Of a DNA stretch of 64,000 nt, positions 1-11,826 are shown one piece after another. The position numbers and the translations under genes are program-made. Source of the DNA: Desmodesmus armatus (taxonomy: Eukaryota > Chlorophyta > Chlorophyceae > Sphaeropleales > Scenedesmaceae); the NCBI GenBank assembly GCA_007449985.2, contig VIIQ02000834.1:21866-85865 (forward strand), read 5' to 3'. Every line of letters begins with the position of its first letter. Position 1 is the stretch's first letter. The notes under the pieces were generated by a model that saw only the letters and a list, made by a program, of their open reading frames with translations, ran no database searches and was not told where the DNA came from.

Positions 1-1009
1 TGCTGCATAAGCTGTTTCAAGCAGTGCAACTGCATCTGCTTCTGCGCCCTCCTCTTGCTCTGCTTCTGCTTCCTGCTGCATGTCTGCTGCCTGCTGGGTG
101 CTGGTCACCAGGCAGTTCATGGTGAGCTTGGCGGTCTTGGTCTTGAACCTCACGGTGTCTGCCTGCGCTGCTATGGGCACTGCTAGCTTCAGGTGCAGCT
201 GATAGCGGTCAGGCACCAAAACACGCACGGTGTCAGGGGGCTCGATGCGCACAGAGATTTCGGAAGCACTTAGCACACCTACAGCGAGCAGCAGCGGTGT
301 AGCAGGCACACAGCACTATTGAACTATTAATTACTAACAACTATAATTATTAATAATAATACATCATTATAAATACAAATCAACCTCATGCAGAGGTACA
401 CCTTACAGTTACAGTAATTGGCTCAGCAAAAGCTGAGCAACCCGCAAGGGAGCCAGAGGCTCATGGGGGAGGCAAGCCTCTAGGCAAGCCTCTAGGCAAG
501 CCTCTAGGCAAGCCTTAGGCAAGCCACTTCATTGCTGGCAGCATAAGGGGTCCGTTGTGCCTCAAAACCTTTCCGGTCATCCAAAGGGTGGTTGTACAGA
601 CAATGTGGGAAGTACCAGCGACCCAGGCAGCAGGCGTATTGTATTGTGCGTGTGGTGCGTGCAGGACAGGATGCTGTGCTGACACATGCAACTGTGTGCA
701 CACAATGTGCTGACGATGCAAGGGCTTGGGATCTTGGCGAACCTGCACAGTTCTCTCAGTGCCCTTGATCCAACTGCTCAGCTGCTTAGCAGCCTCGTCT
801 TTCAGCAGGACCCACCAGCATGATCCCATCACCCTGCTGAAGTATCCCCACCAGCTCACACCCAGCTGCCCCCAGCTGACGTCAGAACAGTGCAAACATC
901 CTGAAACAGCCCCCCAGCAGCACCCACCAGGCAGGAGAACTTGTATTTCCACTTTCTCCTGCCCTCCCTCATCTCTGAACACACGCAGCACATGGTTGGG
1001 CACCTGGAT
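1..1009 (-). CDS. PIH1/CS-like domain protein, partial (paralogue A)
   Basis: Two exons are visible: 928-1009 and 278 running off the window start. The first begins after a CAG acceptor and encodes QVPNHVLRVFRDEGG and VEIQVLLPG; the second continues with SVRIEPPDTV, DRYQLHLKLAVPI and AKLTMNCLV. This alternation of beta-strand-like segments ending in a YxLxLxLxxPI block is the pattern of the C-terminal CS-like (p23/alpha-crystallin) domain of PIH1 co-chaperones, which assist Hsp90/R2TP and dynein-arm assembly. The family call is by pattern only. The reading frame is open and both splice sites are usable, so this need not be a pseudogene. It lacks a ~13-residue insertion seen in the inverted paralogue at 14953-15637. 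Upstream exons should lie in 1010-2049 but I could not define them. Confidence 0.5.
405..470 (+). repeat. Dispersed repeat, copy 1
   Basis: About 65 bases containing TTGGCTCAG, CTGAGCAACC and AGCCAGAGGCTCATGGGGG recur on the opposite strand at about 54790-54860. The two copies differ by a 4-base insertion (AAAA between GCTCAGC and GCTGAGC) and scattered substitutions. The function is unknown. Confidence 0.7.
472..531 (+). repeat. Tandem array of ~11-bp unit
   Basis: The unit GGCAAGCCTCTA is repeated about five times, with the last copies shortened. It lies directly after the dispersed repeat. Confidence 0.8.
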
Positions 1010-2049
1010 CTGGGACAGCAGCAGCAGACACCAGCACGTTGTCGTTAAACGACAAACAAAGCGGCAATTTGAAGCTGTGGCACGTGTGAACGCGTCAGTC
1101 GCTCTCCTTGGCTGACCATGCTCAAGTGAGCAGCAGGCAGAACTGGCAGACCTGCCAGAGTACACAGGATGGCTTGCATATGCACAGTTGACATGGTTGT
1201 GGTCGTGCCAAATCATAGCTTTGTGCAAGACCGCATCAGCACACCACGGCACAGTCAGCGAAAGAGTGCAGAGTCTTGTGTGTGCTGTGCCTGATTGGAG
1301 AGCGCCTGGCGCACCTTATCCGCTTGTTGGGGCTTGCTGATCATGTCGCAACGCACCACACTTCAAGCAATTCGACACAGCCGCGACGATCAGCCATAAG
1401 CTCATAGACACAGCATAGATCAGCACAGCAACCTTGGACTACACTCAAAGCAAGCTCGAGCATCCTGCCTTACATCAAATCAGCTGCAACTCAAGCCGTT
1501 CAACATGTCTGGCTCGTGTCGTGGTGCCTCTGTGACGTGTTGCAGTTGTCAACTGCTGGTGATGATCTGACCACGCGACAGGTGCATCTAATCCTGCTTC
1601 GTTCACGCTCATCGTTTGTTTGCAGGGTAAAGCTGACATGCAGTGGAGCGGCAGTGACACCACAGAACATGAGCTTTGGTGCATGCCCACCAACGCTACT
1701 GCACACAGCTATCACCCCCCCTGAAGCGGTGACAGCTATCTCATAGCTCTCTGGTGCTTCTTGTATGTAATGTGGCTGCTTTCTTTTGCGGACACACTGA
1801 TGTCCTCGAAATTTTTTGCAGAAGAAACAAGTGCTTTTGCACACCCGATCGATTCCCGCTGCTCGCCCAACACACTCTGGCGCAGCACTTGCAGATGGAA
1901 AAGACCAGCCCCTCCTGAAGGGCTGAAGCCCTTCCATCAAAAATGCCCAACCCTGCGTGTTTGGTCACGATTATGCAGAGATATACAGGACAATTACAGA
2001 TCCACAATCAGCACTAACCCAGGTCACGACAGCAGCTGCTCAGCCACCC
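1010..2049. other. No resolvable gene
   Basis: Upstream exons of paralogue A are expected here on the minus strand. Several overlapping short open frames exist but none shows a recognisable domain or a convincing pair of splice sites. Confidence 0.4.
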
Positions 2050-5021
2050 TCAACTCGAGGTGCCAGCAGTAGCTATAGCAGCTGCTGCAGCACCCTCCCT
2101 CAACCGCGCAACCGCCCGCCAGCCAATATCCGTCCGGTAATACGCATCCTCCCAGTCTACCTTCCCAACCGCCTCATACGCTGCTGCTTGCGCTGCTGCT
2201 ACATCGGCACCCAACGCCGTTACTCCCAAAACACGGCCACCATTCGCCACCAGCTGACCGCTGGCATCTGTGGCAGTACCTGCGTGGAACACCTTTGCTG
2301 TTGTTGCTGCGTCTAGGTTGTTGATGGGGGTGCCCTTTTTGTAGGAGCCTGGGTAGCCCTGAGCAGCCATGACAACTGTCAAAGCTGCCTCTGGCTTCCA
2401 CGATAGCTTCACTTGCGCCAACTGACCGTCACACGCCTGCAGGCACAGCATGGCACAGCATGAGACACCACAGCACAGCACAACATCAGATTGTGTTACA
2501 GGCAGTGCACCGTCACCCTTCTGCATTGCAAAAGAGGCATGACCCTGTATCATTGTTGCCTGGAACATGAGCGCATGACCCACCCAGCGTTTGGCAGTGC
2601 ATCCTCCAAGTGACTGCCCCGGCACAACTCACCCCCCCCCCCCTCACTCAGTTGCTCGTGGAACCCCTATCCATGAGCCCCTCCCGCCCCCCACCTTCCC
2701 CGCCCCACCCCCCCCCCCCCCCCCCCGCCCACCCCACCCTGTCCCCCCCCCCCTCCCCACCCACTCCCCCCCCCACCCCCGCTGGATGTAACTCATGTGT
2801 TAAACACACCTTGACAAGTGCCTCCACCAGGTCTGAGTCCAGTCGAGCCATGAGCCCCTGGCACTCAGGGTCACCAAACCTGACATTGCTCCAACAGCTT
2901 TGCCTGCAGGGGACACAGGTGCAAGCACAACAGCAGGGCTGAATAATCCCTAGCAGCAAACTGCCTCTGATGCACCAGCTTGACAACAATGGCATTACAG
3001 CCTCCACACCCCAGTTGATGCAGCACGTAGGTGACCAGCACAAGCTGATCGTTGTTTGCTGTGATGTGCTTTCACTAGTCCACCTTAGCTGCCTGGTCAT
3101 TGACTACATTGTAACTCGGGCGGTGTCAGCGTGTAGAGACAGGGAGTGCATCCAGCCAATGCATCAACCTGCAAAGCTGTGACATTCCGAAGTTGGCTTA
3201 TGACTGCGTGCGAACACACAGTCAAAGTACATTTGGTCAAGATTGCCGTTCAGCTGCTCACCTTGCCGTTCTTGATCATGAGTCCTGCAAACAGCACCCC
3301 CCTGAAGGGGGTGCCCTCAGACACCATAGCCTTGGCAGTGGCATACACTATCTCGTCCATCACCTACAACAGCAGCAGCGATAGGACCACCAGCAGTAAG
3401 GCTCAGCAGCCAGTCACTCTGAGGGTGCAGCCTGGGGAGGGGGGGGCTTCATTAGGTCTGTCTGGACAGGGGGGGCACAATGCATATTTGTGTGGCTGGG
3501 GAGGGCCATCTGTGAGGATTTGATTGCTGCTGTTTGAGCACACTCATAGCAACTCCACTGTTGGTGAATAGCTGCATCTTGGCCAAGCAACACCCATGGG
3601 ATGTGAGGAAATGAGGGTAGTTCGTCCAAACTGCACACTCCTCATCTGCTGCTTAGTGTCTGACAATCATAGACCTGCATGGCCGCAACTAAAGCCCTGA
3701 ACCAGAAACACTCAATTGTGTTGGTGCTCATGTCCCACACTCAAGTGTGTTGGTGTTCATGTCCCCTCCTCACCTGCTGCTCTATGTCTGGCGTGACCAC
3801 AGGAGCAGGGCTGTAGGCCCCCATGCCCCCCGTGTTTGGCCCCGTGTCGCCATCACCCACTGCCTTGTGGTCTTGGGCACTGGCCAGCGGCACAGCAGCC
3901 TCTCCATCAACCAAGGCGAAGAATGATGCCTCCTCACCATCGAGAAACTCCTCTACAACGATCTCAGCACCTGTTTGTAAGTGGGAGTGAGAGAGTGAGA
4001 GACAGACTTTCCAGTGAGAGTGATAGAGTGAGTCACAGTGACAGTGAAATGGGAGTGGGAGCCACATGAGAAGAGGTACGTAGAAGCAGCACTATGTTGG
4101 GTGTTTGGTCTAAAGTGTAAGCAGACATAAGCAGCGTTGCCATGCTGCAACATCCAAAAATTCAATAATTCAAATAATTCAAAAATTCAAAAATTCAACA
4201 AAAATCTCACCTGCATCTCCAAACACTGAGTTGACCATCATGTCATCAACCGCCTGACACGCCTCCTCCACACTCTGTGCCACAATGACTCCCTTGCCAG
4301 CAGCCAGGCCTGATGTCTTCACCACAATGGGGGCCCCCTGCTCCTGAATGTAGGCCTTGGCTGCTGCAGGATCGGTGAAAGAACCGTAAGCTGCTGTGGG
4401 GATGTTGTACTTTCGGCAGATGTCCTGAGAGGGAAGCAGCAGTGTTGATGGCAGCAGCAGTTGCAGCAGCAGTGGGTCAGTGAACCAGCCCTAGGCTGCT
4501 GTGGCTACTCCCCTCCCCTCCCCACACCTTACCCCATTCACACTTCCCCACACACAACCTCCCCCCCCCCCCCCCCATCCCACCCCTTGCCCCACTCACC
4601 ACCACCTTCCCCTCCCACTGTGTTACGCCTCCCCCCTGCCCCCCCCCCTCAGTCCCACACACACCCACACACCTTCATGAACTTTTTGCTTCCCTCCAGC
4701 TGTGCAGCAGCCGCTGAGGGTCCAAAGGTCCTCACACCCGCTGCTGCCAGGTCGTCAGCAAGACCAGCAACCAACGGGGCCTCAGGACCAACCAACACAA
4801 GACCTGAGAGGAGGGGGGGGGGGGCAGGGGGGGGCCGGCAGGACGTGGGGGCGGTCAGCAGAATGTGCGTGCGTGTGTGTGTGTTGACACAGGAAATGCA
4901 TCCAGCCAATGCATCAACCATCCAAGGATGTGACATTCCGAAGTTGGGTATAAGTGCGTGGGTGTGTGTGTGTGTTGACACAGGACATGCATCCAGCCAA
5001 TGAATCATCCATCCAAAGCGT

Positions 5022-5052
<31 letters not shown>

Positions 5053-6706
5053 GTGGCGGGGGGGGGGGGGGGGGGGAGTCAACATGGAGAGGTTGGAGGA
5101 CGGGCAGGGGGCAAGAGGGGTCTTGGGAAAGATGAACAACAGACCCAGGGGCTGCTGGATTGGGTACGACAGCAGGTGGCTGTTGCTGCTGCAACGCCCT
5201 CTAGAACCGCGTCACCAAGGACTGCTGCTGCTTGAGCCTGGCCCAACATAGCCAGCAAGGCTGCCGGGTGCATGGCAGTACGGGTTCTTGCCGGTACATG
5301 ACGGAATTTGGGTGCGAGAGGCTGGACACAATGTGACATGCAATGTTGAAAGAAGTAACCACATACTTACCTATGTCCTTGGCCTTGCACAACTCCACGA
5401 CTGCTGCATGGTCAGTGACATCCACTGGCACTGCTGTCACCTTGGGCTTTACTGCTATGCCAGGGATGCCGAGGCAACATGTGTGTCTACCTCTTGGTCC
5501 ACCGAGTTCACCAAATGTTGAGAATGCCGCCCAGCGATGAAAGCATCCACTTGTAACACCCTCCCCCCTTCAAAATAATAAAAAAAATGAATTAATACAT
5601 GAATTGAATAAAAAGAAGGAAATAAGGTTGAATAAGAAAATCCAATAATAATAAATTCAACACTTACCTATGTCCTTGGCCTTGCAGAACTCCACCACTG
5701 CTGCGTGGTCTGTGACGTCCACCGGCACTGCAGTCACCTTGGGCTCTTCTGCTATGCCGGGGTTGCCTGGAGCCACAAACAGCTGCCTGCACAGGGCTGA
5801 CTGGGCCAACTTCCAGGCCAGTGCATGTTCACGACCACCATTGCCTACCACCAGTACGTTGGTCTGCAATAAGGAAGGGGGGAGGAGTGGAAGGAGTCTT
5901 TGATTGTGCGTAAAGGCGCTAAGCGCAAGGCAGCGGGCTGAAAGAGGGAGTGACTAGAGATGCAAGGAGGTGAGGAAAAGCTGCCTGCACAGGGCTGACT
6001 GGGCCAACTTCCAGGCCAGAGCATGTTCACCACCACCATTGCCTACCACCAGTACGTTGGTCTGATGATCGTGAGTGGGGGAGGGGGGGGGGATGCAATT
6101 GAATGAAAGGGGCGAGGGGGTGGTGAGTGAGTTTGGGTTGAGTGGCAGGGGTGCGCACACTCAGCAACTGTCTGTGATCGAATTCTTGCTGCTGCCTGCT
6201 TGCGATTCAAAGCTGCAATACCTATACACACTCTGACCTCACTTCACAACATGAATTGTGCCAAATGTGCCCCTGGCTGGCTGGCTGGTGCCATGACCGG
6301 TGTGTTGGGGTGTGGGTTCTCTGGGTGTAGTGATATTGAGATCGTGTATCGATTGGCTGTGGTTAGGAATGACGTCCTGCATTGCCTGAGTGATGCTTTG
6401 GTTGGACTGGCTCCCTCGCGCGCTGCTGGTGCTGCTACTGCCGCCAAAGCTGCTGCTGCCAACACCCTGGTTAGCTGCGTTTGGTTGCATGCCATAAGAC
6501 CACTGCTACATATTCCTGAGTTTGCTTTTAATATGTACCAGACCATCACTAACCTCCTGCACAGCTCCATTTCCTGCTGCTGCAATGGTCAGCAGTGCTG
6601 CTGATCGTTTCGGGGCCCGCTGCAGCAAACAATGCTTCGCTGGTTGCTGGCGCGAACGAGTGACCTCCAGCCTCCCTGCTCCATTATGCAGCTGTCGGAG
6701 CATCAT
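2050..6706 (-). CDS. purD: Phosphoribosylamine-glycine ligase (GARS), frameshifted
   Basis: Second step of de novo purine synthesis: ATP-dependent joining of glycine to 5-phosphoribosylamine, giving GAR. Exons (minus strand): 6554-6706, 5668-5863, 4673-4803, 4211-4424, 3774-3970, 3262-3363, 2810-2903, 2050-2436. Exon 1 encodes a Ser/Arg/Ala-rich leader with no acidic residues before position 14, fitting an organelle transit peptide. Then follow [18 protein letters not shown] (N-domain), [33 protein letters not shown] (ATP-grasp), [24 protein letters not shown] and a C-terminal domain ending GTSS. All junction phases fit except inside exon 7: after AKLLE the Tyr codon expected before NVRFGDPE has lost two bases, so the total of 1474 nt is not a multiple of three. 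Restoring 2 nt gives about 491 residues, normal for the family. It may be an assembly error or a real lesion. Confidence 0.93.
2633..2776. repeat. C-rich low-complexity tract in GARS intron
   Basis: Runs of C broken by A/T occupy most of this stretch between GARS exons 7 and 8. The transcribed sense strand is therefore G-rich and could form G-quadruplexes. Similar tracts occur at 4558-4660 and, in opposite polarity, at 5036-5077. Confidence 0.85.
3140..3210 (+). repeat. Intronic repeat, copy 1 of 3
   Basis: Contains TGCATCCAGCCAATGCATCA and TGTGACATTCCGAAGTTGG. Related copies are at about 4895-4950 and 4980-5020, all in GARS introns. Confidence 0.75.
4885..5020 (+). repeat. Intronic repeat, copies 2 and 3 in tandem
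   Basis: Two tandem units, each starting with a TG-rich stretch plus TTGACACAGGA, followed by CATGCATCCAGCCAATG. The second is truncated after the CATCC block. They match the copy at 3140-3210. Confidence 0.75.
5036..5077 (+). repeat. Poly-G tract
   Basis: Nearly pure G for about 40 bases, following (GT)n in the intron between GARS exons 2 and 3. It is a likely length-polymorphic and assembly-sensitive site. Confidence 0.85.
5372..5475 (-). repeat. Ghost of GARS exon 2, 3' half with donor
   Basis: Repeats the last ~100 bases of exon 2 (5668-5770), including the GTAAGT donor, inside the following intron. It still encodes [22 protein letters not shown] but has accumulated substitutions and no functional acceptor in front. 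Confidence 0.88.
5979..6066 (-). repeat. Ghost of GARS exon 2, 5' half with acceptor
   Basis: Repeats 5781-5867, including an AG acceptor, in the preceding intron. The conserved Arg of GNGGREHA has become Gly and the frame diverges after QLF. If used instead of the real acceptor it would give a defective product. Confidence 0.88.
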
Positions 6707-7276
6707 CCTGTGTTGGAGAGCTGCTACTGCTGTGCTACTGCTGTCGCAACCTCACCCACAGTGTACAGAGTCGCGAGCTACGGAGATAACTCTGAAACGA
6801 TAAACCAACAAAACTGGTCTGAGGTGCGACCACAAAGCTCATGAATGTTTGCCAGTCAAAACGTGATCACGACAGACAGTTGCAACGTGCAAAGAGAGGC
6901 AGAACCTATGACACAGAAAGAGCTAATCATCCCAGTGCGTACTTCAAACGTTTGCGCTTGTTACTGTTGATTGTGTCCGCGTCCACCAGGCACTGAACCA
7001 ACAACTTGGTCCCCTACAGCTTGAGGCAATCAAAGGACCTGCCATGAAGAGCACAGAGCCACAGGTCCAACTTTCACTCGAGACAGAAACAGACATCAAC
7101 CAAACTGCTGTTGCCTTCTTGCTGTGAACACGAGCTGCGAGGTGGTTAGTTTCGTCAGCTCGGCTGTTGACCCAGCTGCGTCAACATCATTCCTGTCTAG
7201 CGTAGAAGTGATTGCCTCGTACATCCCTCACGACACAGTGACATCCTGCTCCGGGTCACACAAAGCTGCAAACAGC
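6707..7276. other. GARS upstream region
   Basis: This 570-base spacer lies between the GARS start and the TruB stop, both on the minus strand, so it should hold the GARS promoter and TruB 3' UTR. No recognised element was seen. Confidence 0.5.
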
Positions 7277-10200
7277 TTATTCAGCTGCCACAGCATCAGC
7301 CCCTGCCGCCTGCTGCTGCTCCTGCTGCTGGCCCTTGCCCCTCCTGCGCCCCTTGCCCCTGCCTCCACCACGCGGCCGCCTGCCCCTGCCACCCCCATTG
7401 TCCTCCTCACTGCTGGGCCCCGGCACTGCATCAGGGTCACGCGCACTGCACACAACACAACACACGTGCAGCCAGGAAATAGTGGAGTAAGGGGATAGAC
7501 TGGGAGTAGGCGTACCACACGACAGACATGCACACGACGCAGCAGCCCGACCAAAGCATAATGAGCAGTGGGTTGAACGTGGTCTTGCATTTGAAGAAAT
7601 CCAGTCACACTTGTGATGCAGGTCCAGCACGAGCCATGCTAGGCAACATGCATCTCATCGCTCCTCTCTTACGGCACCGCGGGTCTCGTCATGTTCCCAT
7701 ATGTGACACACCCCAAAGTGAACCTACCAGCAGCCAGACGGTGATTCCAGACTGTTCATTTCAAGAAACACACTGCAGCCAGAAGTATTGAACCCTCACC
7801 GTATTGTGTCCCACACCTGCTTACTCCTAAAGTAACCCTTCGTCACCCAGCTAATCGTCCGCTTCAAGTAATTCCAGCCCTCACCGTATCGCGTCCCACA
7901 GTTTGTCCAGCAGCTGCTGCATCTGCCAGGCCCTGTCCACGCGTGCATCACCTATCGCCTCTCGACGCAGCGCAACCAGGTGGCCTGACAGCAGCAGCAC
8001 ACACAGCCACAGCACATCAGCCACAGTAAGGTGTGCGGTTCTGCTATCGCAGTGACCTTGCAGGTGACCCGACAGCAGAAGTACACACAGCCACAGTTGC
8101 GCTGAATCATTCTAAGGTTGAGAGCATGCTGTAACTTCAACATTGTGGTCACGGCACAGTTCACAGAGCCTCATGTGTCCCTCTCTGTATAAAATCCAAT
8201 CTGCCAGGCCTGCAGGACTTCACTCTTCCAAAGGCGGCACGGCATGGCGTGGCATGGCAGAGCGACCCCGTGCAGCGCACAAGGTGGAAGAGGCTCATAC
8301 ATAAGTAGCTTTGCAGAACCGGGGAGGTTGCGCTGTGCACAGGTCATAGCAGCAGTGATGCCAACTGGTTGGTTTATAGTAGCGTGAGGTTGGGGTTGAG
8401 ACGGTGGGGTGTGTTGGGTTGCAGCCTACCTGTTGAGCCTAGGGAGGTAGCCAGGTCAAATCCCGACGTGCGTACGCAAGTGCCCTTGGGGCAGCCAACC
8501 GTGCTTGTGACAAAGCAACACATGAGTGCACATCTATAATGTCAAGTGAGCTGTCTGACATGAGAAGCAAAGAGTGAGTGACAGTGTGACACTGAGTGAC
8601 GGTCACTTAGCGTACCTGTTGAGCCTAGAGAGGTAGCCAGGTCGAATCCCAGTGTGCGCACGTAAGTGCCTTTGGAGCAGCCAACGTAAAAGTGGACCAA
8701 CTGCCTGTCAGTGGCATCCCTGTAAGCAAGGGACAGCAGCCAGCAATCAGGCAGGCAGGCAGCTACAACTCGACCTTTCACAGGATTGGCAGAGACGTGT
8801 GTATGATGGGCTAGTGATGTGTACTGCCACATTTTTCAAACATTGGTGCCCTTTCTTCAAACTCACTGGCTCTACGAGGTGGTCACGCAATTCCATGGTC
8901 GGAATGTCATGTAACAGTAGAAGTCACAGCGGCAGATATGGTGTTGTTATGAAGCACCCACAAAACTGCCTCACACTCTGGGTCCCACCTTCCTGTGCTT
9001 GTAACTCACACAGCCACGCACCTGTGCACGTCGAAGCGAGTGATAGTCACCGGGCGAGCGGGCCGCTCCACTGTCTCCCCCGCACGCGCCAATTCATGCA
9101 GCCGCTTGCCCTGCAAAACACCACGACATGACAATGCACAGATGCATAAAGCCACAGCATGTGTCGACTGCTGGCTCTGTATGGCATACTTGCATAACAG
9201 TGGGGTACCATCTATGCTGCTACTGCTGTGCTGGCGCTGCCAAGCACTCCAGCTGTTATCAACCGACAGCCAAAAGGGGCCACCCCTGAAAAAAGCGACA
9301 GCCGGTTAGGTTGCACTCCCAGTGTCAATGCCGCCTGAGCTGCTGCCGTTGCTGATGTACTGCTAGATCAGGGACACAGCCAGCGTCACTGCCCCCTCAA
9401 GTGCTGCTCATGCTGCTGATGTACTGTTGAGACAAGGACACAGCCACTGTCACCCCCCCCCCCCCAATCAACGATGTTGCTGTTGTACCAGAAGAAGAAC
9501 ACAGCCAGTGCCACTGCCCCCTCAACTGCTGCTGACACCGGTGCAGCTAGAACAGGGACACAGCCAGTCTCGCCGCACAATGCAGTACGGATGTTTGTTC
9601 GAGCAGTGTACTCACATTGTGGTGTAGGGCGCTGTACATGGGCGGCACCTGCTCAATGTCACCAGTAAGCTTCTTGGCAGCAGCAACAAGCTCTTCATCT
9701 GGCATCAGCAACGGCAGCAGCAGCAGGGCATGTGCACAGCAGCTGATTTGAAAACAAAAGCGCTGGTTTATAATTATTTATAATATAAGGTGTATTTTCA
9801 CCAACAAAACAAGACAATATTATTTTCACGCAATTGTCAACCCCCTCCTCAGGTCTTCTCTAGGTGCCACTTCTTCTGCTGCTTGTGACATGTCGCTGCC
9901 AGCACTAACGTCATTGAGTAGGATGCACAGCACAAACATGCACAAAGCGGCTTGTAAGACTGTCAATATGTGTGTATGTCCCGTCAGGCTCCATCCACAC
10001 ACCTGTGATGTGTCCCCAGGGCAGCCCTTCCTCCAAGGTTGCATTGTACATGTTGCATAGGTGCAGGTTGCCGTGATGCAGTGCATTACGTCTGCGTTGC
10101 CCCCCCCCCTCCCCTCCGCCCCCCCCCCCCCCACACACACACACACACACCCACAGTGCCGCACACCTGTTATGTGTTCCCAGGGCAGCCTCTCCTCCAC

Positions 10201-11474
10201 CGGTGTCTCTGCGTCCTGTGAGGGTGTGCCCTCACCCAACCTGAGGGTGCCGCTGTACTCCTTGTGAGCAGCCATGAACCCCTCAATGGACTTGGTGCCA
10301 GCACCTGAGAAGGGGGGGGGCACCCAAACAAGATAGGTCAGGGGCGGTGGGCACACATGTCATGAAGCAAGGCCTTGTTGTCTGAAGTCCACACAAAAAA
10401 TGCTTGCCCACCAGGGTCGGGCCATACATACCACTGCCACCCGCATGTACACTGAATGCTTCTTGTCTGACGCCCTTATCCCCCTCAACACCATGCGCCC
10501 CAACTGATACCCTGCCTGCCAGCCCCACCCACCTGTGCATATGATGAGCAGTCCAGTGGCTGCAGGGTCCAACGTACCAGCATGACCAACCTGCAGGAAC
10601 ACACGTACACATCATACTCAATGTCGGGCAAAGTCTTAACTGTTCACCCACCATAGTTTCTGTTGGCGTGCACAGTGCTGCAGCGACAAGGATCACAATG
10701 TCCACTGTGATTCGCCATACTGTCCCAGCCAAACACATATCACGCTGCCATCGTTGCTGTTGCCTCATACTTGGCCCAACCTTACAAAGTGCGCTGAGAG
10801 CAATGCTCAAGACTGGTAGCCCCCCCCCCCCCCCACGTGCACACATACCCCATCATTTGGCACACAGAAACGGCCACACACAACCACAAGACACTCACAT
10901 CCCCCCCCCCCAAACCACCACCTTACCTTTGCCACCCCCAGCCGTTTGATGGCCTTCTTGATAGCATTGCAGGCATCAAAGGATGTCCAGTCAGTGGGTT
11001 TGTCCACCAGCAGCACTGCATTGCCAAACACAGACAGGTCTGAAGGCAACTCTGGAGCCTCCACTCGGGTAGGGGGTACACGACCACCTCCACTCGATGC
11101 TGCTGCTGCTGCCGGTTTGCTGCTGCCTGCTGCTGGGGGTGCTGCTGCTGCTGCTGCGGCCTCAGCAGCGGCAGCAACGGGCTTGCTGTCAGGAGGCTGC
11201 TGCTGCTGCTGCTGCTCTTCTGGGGTGCCATCTGCTGTCGCTGCGGCTGCAACAACTGCACGGTGTGAGGACACTGTAGTGCGGGTACCTGTAGTGACAG
11301 CAGCTTGCTGCTGCTGCTGCTTGTCGCACTCATCATACAGATCATCTAGGTCAAAGTCATCTGCTGCTGCTGCTGCTGCTGGTTTGGCCTGATGTTGCTG
11401 CTGCTGCTGCTTCTTGTCACACTCATCATACAGATCGTCTAGCTCATCTGCTGCTGCTGCTGCTTTGGGGTAAT

Positions 11475-11505
<31 letters not shown>

Positions 11506-11826
11506 GTCTTCTGCTGCATAAAGCTCATCCAAGTCAGCATCGCCTGCACCTATCGCTGCTGCTGCTGCGTGCTGCTGCTCCGACACCTTTGCTCGCACAG
11601 CTCGCTCCCTATGTATGCAAGCAGCACGATAAGGAGCGGCAGCAGCAGGTGCAGCAGCAGCTGTTATAGCAAGCGACCTTGAAGGCTGGTGACTGACCGC
11701 TGCTGCTGCCGCCCTCAGTGTGGGCCTCCTGGTTAGCACACGCTGCTGCAGAGTACTCTGATGGGCTTGTAGGTTCCACATAACCGCTGATGTGCGGATG
11801 ACAGACGCTAAGCGAGCAAACAACAT
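7277..11826 (-). CDS. truB: TruB-type tRNA pseudouridine synthase with long N-terminal extension
   Basis: Isomerises uridine to pseudouridine, in the TruB family at U55 of the tRNA T-loop. Exons: 10927-11826, 10533-10590, 10167-10304, 9616-9698, 9022-9110, 8616-8719, 7885-7984, 7277-7445; total 1641 nt, 546 aa, all phases consistent. Residues ~1-90 are Arg/Ser/Ala-rich, like an organelle targeting peptide. Residues ~90-260 are poly-Gln and poly-Ala with two copies of DDLYDECDK. The catalytic domain follows: NAVLLVDKPTDWTSFDACN, GHAGTLDPAATGLLI (the Asp is the expected nucleophile), VPPMYSALHHNGKRLHELAR and FYVGCSKGTYVRTLGFDLA. The C-terminus is an Arg/Gly/Lys-rich tail (GRGRRPRGGGRGKGRRRGKG) then Gln/Ala, probably RNA-binding. 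TruB is normally ~300-350 aa, so both extensions are lineage-specific. Four introns carry ghosts or degenerate repeats. Confidence 0.95.
7797..7816 (-). repeat. Ghost of TruB exon 7 end with donor
   Basis: About 18 bases (TGGGACACAATACG plus GTGAGG donor) repeat the end of exon 7 at 7881-7900, placed in the following intron. Confidence 0.65.
8424..8499 (-). repeat. Ghost of TruB exon 6, 3' part with donor
   Basis: Repeats 8610-8685 in the next intron. The copied motif has decayed from GCSKGTYVRTLGFDLA to GCPKGTCVRTSGFDLA, as expected of unselected sequence. Confidence 0.9.
9305..9565 (-). repeat. Degenerate ~65-bp tandem repeat, about 4 units
   Basis: Units share GGACACAGCCAG, GTCACTGCCCCCTCAA and TGCTGATGTACTG. 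They fill the intron between TruB exons 4 and 5 and include a C10 run near 9456. Confidence 0.75.
9997..10036 (-). repeat. Ghost of TruB exon 3 end with donor
   Basis: About 36 bases repeat 10161-10199, including the GTGTGC-type donor, encoding EEGLPWGHITG versus EERLPWEHITG in the real exon. It lies in the following intron. Confidence 0.85.

Larger units (their letters stand above)
279..927 (-). other. Intron of paralogue A
   Basis: This 649-base intron separates the two CS-like exons. It is AT-rich at 320-390 and holds a dispersed repeat at about 405-470 and a short tandem array at 472-531. No other coding signal is visible. Confidence 0.45.

Noticed and set aside
2591..2942. Pro-rich plus-strand open frames over 2591-2942
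   Set aside because: They translate the poly-C tract of a GARS intron; the minus strand carries the conserved exon.
8616..8660. GGTCGAATCCC resembling a tRNA B box
   Set aside because: It lies in TruB exon 6 and there is no cloverleaf around it; no tRNA, rRNA or CRISPR array was found in the window.
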